Shown here: positions 24,901 to 36,900 of the stretch, piece after piece
How the letters are laid out: every line of letters begins with the position of its first letter
Position numbering within the stretch: position 1 is the first letter of the stretch
Assembly (NCBI RefSeq): GCF_006716445.1
Contig: NZ_VFPA01000001.1
Span: forward strand, 2,542,001 to 2,606,000
Direction: 5' to 3'
Length of the DNA: 64,000 bases
Origin: Pseudonocardia kunmingensis
GTDB lineage: Bacteria; Actinomycetota; Actinomycetes; Mycobacteriales; Pseudonocardiaceae
The notes under the pieces: generated by a model
The model's database searches: none
Told to the model about the DNA's origin: nothing
What the model saw: the letters and a program-made list of their open reading frames with translations, nothing else
Position numbers and translations under genes: made by a program

Positions 24901-27900
24901 CACCAGCCGCGCCTCCTCCCGCGAGAAGCCGCCCTCGGCGATCGGGCCACCCCCACCACCGGATGCGCCCTGGTAGCTGCCGCCGCCGAACCTCACGTCC
25001 GGGCCCGAGCCCCACCCCGGCACCGGCCACGCCGGAGCGTCGCCGACGAGCCGGGCCAGGTCCGCCTCGAAGGCCGTGACGAACACCCGGCCGTCGGCGA
25101 CCGGGAGCACGATGTCGCGGAACGACTTCCGGACCACACCGTCGTGCATGCGGACCCGGCGCGCGGTCACCCGGTAGACGACGCCGAGCTCGACCGTGGA
25201 GACGACGCCCTTCTCGAACTTGCTGCGCTCGTCGCGGTTGCCGCCGCCCGCTCCGCCGTTGTGCGATCCCTGCGCCATGCCGCTCGCGGAACCGCTCACG
25301 GGCGCCTCGGCGTGCCCGAGGCCGCCGCCGACGGCCAGCGGGATGCGATAGCCGACCGTGGCGCTGTTGCGCGCGAACGCCTGGCGGCGGTGCACGGTCC
25401 GGATCTCCACGTTCTTGCGGCCCCGGACCGTCACCTCGTCGAAGAGCAGCTCCGCGCCGATCCGCAGTTCGACGAAGGTCGTCGACCTGCCGGGGACGGC
25501 GAGCCGGGCGAGCAGCAGACCCTCCGGGCTGTTCATCCCGTGCAGGAACGCGCTGAGCGCAACCGGGGACAGCGCCGCGACCAGACGCTCGTGGTGCTGT
25601 TCCACGCCGGCCCGGCCCAGCAGGCGCCGGTCGATGAGCATCTCGCCGACCCGGTCGGCCAGCCGGTCGGGCCGCACGTCGACCCGGGCCTCGGTCGGCA
25701 GCTCGAACCGCCGCTCCCGGCCGGACCGGCCCGGTTCGCGCACGGCGGGCTGCGCCGCTGGCCGGCCGGGCGCGCGCCGCGCCGCCAGCCCGTCCGCGAC
25801 GAGCCGGACGATGCTGCCCGCCAGCTCGACGCGCTCGGCGCCTGCAGGCGGGCCGCGCGGGCCGTGGCGCCCGGCGATCGCGGCACGGGCCCGGTTGAAC
25901 CGGACGGGGCTCGTCCACGCCTGGACCTGGACCGTCAGGCCCTGCCGGATCCGGTCGACGCCGTCGAAGGAGGCGAGGCCGCGCAGCGTCGTCTGCTGGA
26001 AAGCCGCCTCGGCACCGACGCCGCGCATACGGTCGCTGCCCACGTTGGTGTTCGGTCCGAACCCACCGAGGACACCGAGGTCACCGCTCCCCCCGGCACC
26101 GTGCGTCCGGCCGCTGTTGCGGGAGGTCTTGGTCTCGAGGTAGCCGTAGTCCTGGAGGATCATCACGACGTCGTCGGTCCGGCCGATCCGGGTCGCGGCG
26201 GCGGCCAGGCTCGCGCCGACCCGGACGTTCAGGTACCGGATCCGGTCGGCGCCCGGCCGGTAGCCGATGCCCCGCTGGCCGACCCGGACCGGCACGCGCA
26301 GCTCGAGCCCGTCGCCGGCGAGCATCGCGTCGATGTGCCCCAGCCACCGGTTGGCCGCGAAGATGTTGAACAGCCAGTTCCAGAGCACCGCGTCGCGCTC
26401 CAGCGCGCCGGGCGCAGCGCGGCGCACCGCGCCGAGGACCGCCTCGAACAACTCGATGTCCTGCGGTCGCGCGGTCGTGGTGTGCAGCCGGACCTGCTCC
26501 ACCGTGCTTTCGGCCATCCCGTCGCGCAGGTGCGCCGGCAGGTCGACGGTCCCGTTGCCCTGCCAGCGCCCGTCCCACGTCTCCCGCGCCACGGCCACGT
26601 CGAGCGCCTGCGCCAGGGCGCGGTTGGTGTGCTCCTCGACGAACGGGGGCAGCGTCGCGTTCTCCCTGACCGCGGCACCGAGGTCGGTGCGGTAGCGGGC
26701 GAACAGGCGCTGGGTGAGCACGGCGTCGAGTCGCAGGTCGCCCTGCCGGACGCGCTGCACGGCGTCGGCGACGAGCTCGAGTGCCAGTGGCAGCTCACCG
26801 CGCGAGTACAGCTCGACGACGTGCCGCTCGGGCACCAGGTACAGCGACTTCCCGGACACGGTCGTCGGATCCGACGCGGCCCGCTCGCCCGCGAAGGCCA
26901 CCGAGACGTCGATGTCGAGCCCCATCGTGCTGACGTACTTGCGGCCGGTCTCGATCGTCATCGGCTCGCGGCCCCAGATGCGCATCCACGTGCGCGTCGT
27001 GCCGCTGTTGTGCGCGCGCGAGGCGTTGCCGCCGACGCCTCCCTTCGGCTCGGAGAGCTGGCTGAACATCCCCTTGATCGACCACGCCCATCCACGGCCG
27101 CGGGAGCTTCCGGAGTCCGCGCCGATGCTGCCGAGGGTCAGCCGGATGACCCCGGACACCAGGTCGGCGACCGTGACGTGGGTGGAGCGCCCCGCGTGGC
27201 CCTGCAGCCGCACCTCGACCCAGCGGCGCTGGTGCAGCGGCCCCTGCACCAGCAGCCGCGTCCGCCGTCCGGGGCCCAGCAGCTCCAGGAACTGCGAGCG
27301 CAGGCTCTCCACACCGGTGAGCTCGCGCAGCTGCGCGGCGGCGGCCGGGTCCAGCCGCCAGCCCTGCCCGAGCCGCTGCTCGATCGCGGCGAGCACCGCG
27401 CCCTCGACGTCCCCGGCGTCGAGCGCGAGCGGCGTCATCAGCGGCAGCACGGCGGCCGGCGTGTCGTAGGCCTGCGCGGTCACCGGGTTCGCGTCGGGCA
27501 GCAGGTCCGCCGGGAACAGCAGCTGCGCGGAGACCGGCCCGGCGGTGAGCCGCCGACCCGCGCCCCGCTCCGGCACGAGCTCGACCGTCATCCGGTGCTC
27601 GACCGTGAAGATCGCCGTGGTCGTCGTGCCCTCGACGAGCGTCACGCCGTTGCCGGTGCGTCCGGACGACTGGGCCGAGCTGCGGCCCCAGCTGCCCTGG
27701 AAGCCGGTCTCGCCCGCCGCGCTCGACTCGGTCTGGTAGCCGTCCTCGGCGGCGTCCGCGTCCGCGCCGATCGCCACGCTCGAGCCGAGGGTGGCGGCCG
27801 TGGTCTGGCTGCGGCCCTGCGACGTCGTGCGCCCGGACGTGTTCGAGCCGATGTCCAGCCCGACCATCGTCCACGCGGTCGTGTGGCCGTCGTAGGTGAA

Positions 27901-30900
27901 CCGGATCCGGCCGGTGCCCGGCTCCGTACGGACCTCGAGGCGCAGCCGCAGCAGCAGCCGTTCCGACGACCGCCAGCGGCGGTGCCGCACCAGCGACACG
28001 ACGAGCCCGCCCTGCATCGCCTGGTCGTAGCCGGTCTCGAGGCGCGCGGGCGAGAGCTGCTCGGCGATCTCCCGCTGGTTGGCCAGCTGGCCGGCGAGCT
28101 CCTGCTCGTCGGTGGACCACTTCGCCGGGTCCGCAGGCGGCAGCAGTCCCTCCTCGCGCAGCGCCTTCTCGACGTCGCGGCGGATGTCGTCGATACCGGT
28201 GACGTTGCGGACGAGACCGTGCCCGACGCCCCGGATCCCACCCGGCCCGTACCACTGCGGCAGCTCGGCCAGGCGTCCGAACGGGGCTTCGGCGACCGGG
28301 TCGTCACGCAGGCGCGCGTCGCGCTCGGCGTACCGGGTGACCGGGACACCTGGTTCCCGGACGACAGCGGCGGCGTCCACCGGCCCGCCGAACCGGAAGA
28401 TGTCCGACTCCGCGGCCCGCAGGAACGCCTCCACGTCACCCCGAACGGCCGGCACGGCCGGCGTGCCGCGGTCGATCCAATCGATCTCGACCGTCACGTC
28501 GAACCCGACGAGACCGCCCTGGCTGTGCCCCGAGAACCTCGGCACCCCGGCGTGGATCGCCTGGCTGCTGCTGCTCGAGCCCACGGATCGCGAGGCCGAG
28601 CGGCCGTACCTGACGTTGCCTGCCGGGCCGAGCCGCCCGGTGAACGCCCGGAACAACGCCGTCACCAGCGCAACGGTCGCCTTCGTCGCGGCGACCGTGA
28701 CGTCGAGGGTGGTCGAGCGCCCGGTCGACTGGTTCGCCGAGGTGCCGGAGAACGCGACGCGCAGGTCCTCCAGGAACTCCTTGACGCTGGCGGTGCCGAT
28801 CGCCCTCCAGGTGCGCGGCGTCGCCTTCACCGTGAGGTTCGCCAGCGGGCGGCCGCGGTCGTCGGGGACGGTCCGCTGCAGACCGGCCGGGTCGTTCACC
28901 GCGGCCGCGAGCCGTCCGGGCAGCTCCTCCACCAGGAACGCCCGCACGTGGTCGCGGGTCAGCGCACCCACCAGCGCGTGCGTGCGCAGCGCCTCGAGGG
29001 TCCGGTCGGAGAGCGACTCGAGGCCCTTCACCCCGAGCGGCGCGTTCGCGGGGAACGGCGTCTGCCCGCGCTGCTCGGCCCTCAGCCTGACGGTGCGCGG
29101 CGGCCCGCGGGCCTGGTAGGCGTGCGAGACCCACAGGCGCATGAGGTCGGGCCCGCCGAACAGCCTCGATCCCGCGGCGCCGCGGAAGGCACCCACGCGC
29201 TGCGGCGGGGTCCACTCCCAGCCGGGGTTGCCCGGGTCCGCCGACCCGCGCACCGAGACCTCCCACGCGGTCTCCACCTCGACGAGGAACGAGTCGCCGC
29301 GGTTGTCGGACACGCCGCCGCTGAGCGCGAAGCCCGAGGTCCCGCTGCCGGTGGACTCGTTGCGACCGCGGCTCCCGCCCAGCTTGACGTCGACGAACTG
29401 CAGGATGCGCTTGATCGTGCCGTCGGGCAGCTGGTCGACGAGCTTGGCGCTGTCCAGGCTGCCCGAGAGCCCGAAGCTGCGCGCCGCGCCGGCCCCTGCC
29501 GACGAGCCGCCCTGGGTCAGCGTGCCGCTGATCCCCTCCGACGCCGTGCGACCGAGCAGCAGTTCGGGATCCGCCACCTCGACGATCTCGCCGGTGCGCA
29601 TCCTGATCCGCACCTCGACGCCCGTGTGCTTGCGCGGATCGCGCCCGAGCTTGCGCCGCACCGGCACCTGGACCACGAGGCCGTCCCCGGACATCCGGCC
29701 GGGGTTGGCCATCAGCTGGCCGTGCAGCTCCTCCTGCGTGAACCGGTGGCTCAGGCCGCGCTCGTGGAGTTGCGCGTTCACCGTCTCGGTGAGTTCGGGC
29801 AGGTTCGGGAGCTCGCCCGTCGGCGCCCATGCCGGAAGCGTCGGCCGGGGCGGCAACGCCGCCACGAACGCCTTCCGGTACGCCCGCACCGCGGCCGCCG
29901 CGGTCCGGGCGAGCCGCACGACCTCCTCGACCTGCCCGGCAGCGGCCGGGCCCGCGCGCAGCCCCTCGACCGCCCGGTCGAGGACCGCGAATGCCGCGGC
30001 CGCCGCCTCGGCACGCTGCCCGGCGGCGCGGTAGGCCGCGGCGGAGCGGCGGGCGCCCTCCTCGGCCGCGACCGCGGCCGCGATGTCCGCGCCCGCCTTG
30101 CGCGCGCGCTCGGCAGCGCCGCGGTCGGACCGGGCCGCCCCCTCGTCCGCCTTCTCCATGGCCGCGATCGCGCCCGCCACCGCCGCCTCGGCCGCGGTGG
30201 TCTTCGCGGCCACCAGCTCGGTCAGCCCACCTGCTGCCGAGGCCAGCTCGCGCCGCAGCTCCTGCACGCGTGCGAGCAGCTCGTCGACGGCACCGGCCGG
30301 CGGAGCCTCGCCCCAGCTCTCGGCACGCAACACGATCGTGTTCGCCGGCCCACGCAGGTCACGACGCAGAGCCGCCCGCCGTGCCGTCGGCCCGTCGACG
30401 AGCGCCTCGACGAACGACACGGCGCCGGCGGACAACGCGCCCGCAGGCACCGCGGCGAGCCCGCCGTTGTGCACCAGCAGCTCGCGCGCGACAGCGGTCG
30501 CGACCTCCGCGCGGGTGGGCTTGCGGGCGGCCAGCTCGGCCAGTGCGTTCAGCGCGCCGCCCAACGGCGAGCCGCCCTCGGCCCCGGCGCGCTGCGCGCC
30601 CCACCAGCCGATGGCGGCGGTGCCCGGGCGCGGGCCACGGGGGTGCTCGGCGACGATCGCCGCGAGTGCCGCCCGTCCGCGGCGCACCTCGTCCGCGGGC
30701 ACGTGCAGCTGGGTGCCGTCGATCCGCTGGATCGTGACCCCACCGTCGGTCCGCCAGCGCACCGTCGCACCGTCCGTGGGCGCGGCCGCGGTGAGGATCT
30801 CGTGTCCGCGCCAGGCGTCCTCCGCCAGCGCGTCGAGCTCGGCCAGCAGCGCCCGCGCCTCGTCGAGCAGTCCTGCCACCGGCGGCGTCCCACCGTCACG

Positions 30901-33900
30901 CAGCTGCGTGATGCGGCGATCCAGCGCGGACAGCACCCGCTCGCGAACCCGCTCCGCGTGGGCGCTCGCGCTCCACCCCGCGCGTACGCCCTCGGCCACC
31001 CGCGCCCGGGCCTGCTCGGTGCGGACGGTCAGCCCCACCACGGTGACCGGCCAGCCGGCGATCCGCGCCACGACCTGCTCCGCCACGCCGCGCTCCACCG
31101 CCACGACCACCGCTGCGGTGACGTCTGCGAGCGCCTCGGCCCCGTCGCGCGCCGCCGCGTACCGCTCGGCCGCAGCAGCCAGCGCGATCCGGGCCTGCCG
31201 CCGCTGGAACGCGCCGCGCAGCCGCACCACGAGTGCGGCGATCATGCTTCCCGTGGCGGCGACCGCCACGGCGACACGGGCGGCAACCGCCCGCAGGGAT
31301 CGGCCCGACGCCGGCGGGGCGCGCGGCTGCACGGGCGAGAAGCCGCTCGGCGGAGTCACCATCGCCACTGCCGCGACCACCCCGCCCACCGGGGCCCACG
31401 GCCACCCCGACCCGTCCCGCACGAGCCCGAGATCGCCGCCCTGCAGCAAGGCGTCCACGGCGGACGGGTCGGTGAAGAGCAGCCCGGACCGGCCGTCGGC
31501 GTACACGCCCGAGCTGCGGGTTCCGGTGGCCTGCGCGACCTGGTCGGCGAGCCCCGGCACCACGCACATCCCCGTGCACCCGGCCGCGAGCACCTCCTCC
31601 ACCGGGAGGCCGAGCAGGCGCGCGACCTGCAGTGGCGGCAGGACGGCCCGAGCGGCCGTCGGGTCGAGCAGCGGCGCGATCGCGGCCCGCTCGGCGGGGG
31701 ACAGCCCGCCGGCACCCTGCTCACCCGCAGGCGGGGGCACGCCGGACGCGGTGCGCCCGATCCGGTGATCGTTCTTGTTCGGCGCACCCTCGCGGGTCTG
31801 CGGCGCGGCCCCCGCCTGCGGGGCGGCGCCGTCGTCGTGCGGCGGCGTGCCCTCGACACCGCCGCCGGTGTCACCGCCGGGCGGCCCGACGTCACCGGTT
31901 CCGGCGGCAGCCGCCGGACCGCCCGCGGGAGCGTCGGCAGGCACCGGCGGCTCCGGCGGCAGCGTGCGCAGCGCGGCCCGCAACCGGCGCTTGGTGCCCT
32001 TGCTCCAGGCGAGTCCGTGCTCCGCCGCGAACTCGCCGATCGCCTGCGCCGGGCGGGCGTGACCGAGCCACCGGCCGGTGAGCACCAGGGCCCGCAGCTG
32101 CGCGGCGTCGACGAGCTGTGCCGTGGCGAGCCGGTGCAGGTCGGCGATGACCTCGGCGGGCGCGCCCGCCTGCTCGAGGCGGTTCAGCTGCACGCGGGCC
32201 TCGTTGCCCATGGCGAGCGTGAACACCTCGGCGGCCGCCCCGGCGGGCCGCGTGTGGAGCAGCCCCTCGAGCCGGGCCAGCGCGTCGGTGTACCCGCCGC
32301 GCTCGTTCTCGTCGTCCATGACGGGGCCCCGGGTGTCGGCGAGCCGCTGGAGGGCGGCGGCCGCCTGGTCGGCCGCGACCGCGACGTGCTCGGCGGCACC
32401 CCAGTCCTGCTCGGCGAACCGGCCGAGGACCAGCGCTCCGCGTGCGACGCGTTGGAGCGTCGCGACCGCGCCGGCGTAGTCCTGCGCCGCGATCTGCTCG
32501 TGGGCGAGTGTGACCGCATCGTCGGTCACACCGAGCAGCTCGGCGGCGCTGCGGTCTGCGGCGGCCGACGCGCGGGTGGCGGGCTTCGCGGCCAGGTCGG
32601 CCGCCCCGGCAGGCTCGGCGAGTGCGCGGAAGTCGCGCAACGCCTGCGTGATCTCGTTCTCGACCCGGCACACCTGCGCGCAGGCCCGCGACACCCGCGC
32701 CCAGCCGCCACCCTTCGCGAAGCTCGCCCCGGCGGCGCCGAGCTCCTGCCGCGCGGCGGCCACGTCGCGCTCCAGCCCGTGGATCCTGTCGACGGCGGCG
32801 TCGAGTGCCGCGTCCCGGGCGCTGAGCCGACCGCCCGTGGCGTCGAGCTGCCGGGTCACGCCGGGGAGCTCGTGGCCGCGGCGACCCCGGACGACGTCGA
32901 CGAGCTGCTGCTCCTGCGCCTTCGTCGCCCGCTTGACGGCGTTCTCCACCAGCGAGGTGACCGCCGCGGACGAGATCCGGTGCGGCTGGTCGGCGAAGTC
33001 CTTCTTCAGCTGTGCCAGGGCCGCCTGGTCGGCGTGCTGGGCCAGGATCGGGTCGTCGAGGGAGATCACCTCGCCCGCCGATCCGGGTTCGTCCTTCCGC
33101 CCGGCCCGCCCGAAGGCCTGGTCGGTGGCCCGCCGCAACTCGAACAGGTTCGCGACCGTGACCCGCAGGCCGCCCGCCTCGATCACCGCCGCCCTGGCGC
33201 GCGGGTAGGCCTTGCCGCCGAGCAGGATGTCGGTGCCGCGCCCCATGATGTTGGTCGCGACGGTGATCGCGTGCGGCCGGCCGGCCGCGGCGATCACCGC
33301 GTCCTCGAAGCCGATGCGCTGGTCCAGCGCGTTGAGCACCTGCGCCGCGACCCCGCGCTCCTTCAGCGCCGCGGCGAACGCCTCGGCCTGCGCCGGCGTG
33401 CGGAAGATCAGCAGCTCCGGGGCGGCGCTGCTCTTGCGCGCCACCACGCCGTCGGCGAGTGCGTTGAGCCAGGCCTCGGAGCCGGCGTACACCTCGAGCG
33501 GCCGCTCCTCGAGCCGCTTGGGCTTGTTCGTCGGGATCTCGACGACGTCCATCCGGTACAGCTTGTGGAACAGCGACGCCGCGCGCGTCGCGGTGCCGGT
33601 CATGCCGGCGACGTCGCGGTAGCCGCGCAGGTAGTCCCGCACCGTGATCTGCGCGATCGTGTGCTGCGGGCGCCCGATCGGCAGCCGGTGCTTGACCTCG
33701 ATGGCCTCGTGCAGGCCCGCGCTCCACCGCTGGCCGTCCAGGGCTCGGCCGTTCAGGTTGTCGAGGATCTCCACCCGGGCGCCATCGGCGATCTTGTAGT
33801 GGACCTCCGCGTGCAGGCGCTCGGCCCGCTTGGCGTTCACCAGGTCCCGGATCTGCTGCTCGGACAGCGGGTGGCCGAGGCGTCGACCGATCCGCTTCGC

Positions 33901-36900
33901 CTGGGCAGCACCGATCGTCACCGGCTCGCCGTCGACGGCGCGGAACTCACCGGTGCGCAGCTCCGCCGCGACGTCGCGCGCCCAGGCCAGCTCGGCGTGG
34001 CGGATTCGGCTCTCCACGGCCTGGGCGAGGCGGTGCGGGCTGCCACCCCAGTCGAGGAGGATCATGTCCGCCTCGTCCACCAGGGCGTACTCGTGCCCGC
34101 GCTGCACCTTCGCGCCGGCCGGGCGCTGCCCGTCGTCGAGCAGGTCGAAGAGGAAGTCGCTCGCCGACCCGATGGTGACGTCGGCCTCGTAGGCCGCCTT
34201 GCGCAGGTGGACGGGCTCGCCGTGTCCGCGCAGGCGCCCGACCTCCAGGCCGAGCTCCTTCGCCACCGGGCGGTACACGGCCGCGGTGTCCTTGGCCAGC
34301 TGGACGCTGCTGGTCAGGACGTGCACGCCACCGCGTTCCTGGTAGCCGCGCTTCAGCGCAGGGAGCATGCCCGTGAGGGTCTTGCCCTCGCCGGTCAGCA
34401 TCTGCACGACGTTGCCGCGCAGCGCGCGCCGCAGCGTCAGGTACCGGGATGCGCCACTCGCGCCGCGGTCCAGCGCGATCGCGCCGGCCAGCTGCACGTC
34501 GTGCAGTCGCTTCCCGAGGGTGAGTCGGATCTCTTCGGCGATCAGCGCGAAGTACTCGGCCTGCGAGACCTTCTTCGGGTTGTCGAGGGCCTTCGCGCGC
34601 AGCTCCAGGTACTTGCCGTGATCGAGCCCGGACCACACCTCCTTGATCTCGTTGATCTTCTTGCGCACGCTGCGCAGCGCACGCTCGTTGGACAGCTCGT
34701 GCTGGGTGTCCCTCAGCAGCCGATCGCGGACGTCGAGCAGATCGCGCCGGTGGGCACGGTCCGTCGTCTCCCGGATCGCGGCGTCCAGCCTGGCCAGGCG
34801 CTCGTCCCGGTCAGCCTTGATCGCCTTGCGGTTCGGCGCCTCCGCGCCGGTCGGTCGCGGCGGCAGCTCGTCGCCGGTCCGCGCCGACTTGCCCGAAGGT
34901 GTGGTGTCGTCGCTGCCCAGGTGCGGCGGGTCGCCACTGCGCCGCTTGCCGTCGTGCTTGCGCGTGCCGCCCGGCGCGGACGTGTCCACCGTGGCGCTGC
35001 CGTCGTCACCGTGCTGCCCGGCTCGCGGACCGGTGTGGGCGCCGGCGGTCGGGGCGCCTCCGTCCCCGGACGAGCTCGCCTGGGTACGTGCGCCCCCCGC
35101 CGAGGAACCGGGGGGCAGCGCTCCCGGCTGCCCGTCGCCGGGCTTCGGCGTGCTCGGCGTCCGGTCGGTGCCGCCGTCGGCAGGCCCGTCCCGGTCGGGA
35201 CGCTGCACCCAGGCCGTCCCGTCACCGTCGCGCACGACCTCGGCACGCGGGCGGGCACCGACATCGGCCCGGTCTGCCGTCTCGGTGCGGAGGGCGTCGT
35301 GGATCTGGCTCTTCTTGACCCCCAGGTCGCGGGCGAGCGATGCGACCGTCACCGGCCCGTCGCCCCGGGCGGAGAGCGCGTCGTCGATCTGCTGCGCGAG
35401 GGCGCGCTGCGCCGGGGTCCCCCGCACCGGGGAACCGGCGGGGCGCCCGATGCCCTCGGGTGCCAGGCCCGGCTCGGGACGCTGCGCCCACGCGGTGCCG
35501 TTGCGGTCACGCACCAGCTGGACGCGCGCGCCGCCGCCGAGCTCGCCGCGCAGCGCGGTGTCGCGGCTCAACGCGCTCCGGATCGCGGACTTCTTGACGC
35601 CGAGGTCGCGGGCCAGCGAGGCGATCGTGACGGGGGCGTCCCCGTTCTGCCGCAGCCGTGCGTCGACCTCGTCGGCCAGGCGGCGCTGCGCCCGGGCGTG
35701 CGCGGTCTCCCCGCCCCGGGGCCGGACCACGATCTCCGCCCCGCTGCGGTCGCGGGCCAGCCCGACGCGCGGGCCGTTGCCCAGCCCCGCCCGCTCGGCG
35801 GTCTCCCGGGCCAGTGCGGCACGGACGGCGCGCTTCCCGACGCCGAGCTCACGGGCCAGCGACGCCAGGCTCACCGGCTTGTCGCCCTTCAGCGCGAGCA
35901 GGTCGTCGATCTTCCCCGCGAGGTGGCGGTCGCGCCCGCCGTGGCGCTCCATCGCCGCGAACCGGCGCTGCTCGACCACCCGGAGCGATCGCTCGAGCCG
36001 GTCCAGCCGCGCGGCGCGAACCGGGTCGCCGGCCTTTCCGCCCCGCTCGACGCGGGCGACGCGGGCGGCGTAGGCCGCCTGGACCGCCTCGTCGGTCGCG
36101 AGCCGGCGGACACCGATGTCCCGACGGGCGGCGCGCTCGCCGGCCTTGCCGAAGTACCCGTAGCGGGCCGTGACCCGACCCCACTCGGCCGTCCGCCCGA
36201 GCCGGGTGGCCACGCCGTCCAGCGCGCCGGAGGCCCGTCCCCACAGCCCGGCCGTCGGCCGGCCGGCCACCGCGCCGGCCAGCCCCCGCATGCCTGCCCT
36301 GTTGCCCGCCGCCTTCGCGGCGCGCGCGGTCGGAGCGGCCAGCGCACGGACGGCGACCGCCCCGGCCCGGACCGGGAGGCCCGCCACCTTGAACGGTGCG
36401 GCCGTCACGCGCCACGGGATGCTCGCGACCTGGCTGATCGCGTTCCGCCGCATCGCCTGGCCGTCGAACCTGGCGATGTCCGCGGCGAGGGAGCGCGCAA
36501 GCGCGGTGTTGCCTGCGGTCCGGGGTAGTTCGTTGAGCCGGGCCAGGCCCGCCCGCGCCGTGGAGGCACGGGCCGCGGCGGCGATCGACCCGCCCCGGAA
36601 CCCGGCGGCGACCGGGCCGGTCACCAGGAGGATCGGGGTCGCGTCCTCCAGGAGGGAGATGAGCGGGCGCTCGAAGTAGTCCTTGGAGGCCGAGCCGTCA
36701 CCGAAGTGCCGGTTGACGGCGTTGGCGATCGGCGTCCGGACCATGCTGCCGGTCAGCGGGGCCATCCGGTTGTAGTAGTCCGCGTCGGACTCGACCGTGC
36801 CGTCCGCGTTCCGCTTGCGCGGCTCGTCGAAGTAGTCGCCGGGGTTGACCATCGAGTCGACCAGGCGCGGGATGCCGGTCACCGGCGACAGGTACAGGGC

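Noticed and set aside
21364-36528. Antisense open frame of over 5,000 codons opposite the giant gene, and similar ones at 13993-21087, 36706-44397 and 44482-47715
   Set aside because: They encode Arg/Pro/His/Gln-rich sequence with no domain. They are produced by the strong third-position GC bias of the sense gene, whose own frame has recognisable domains throughout.
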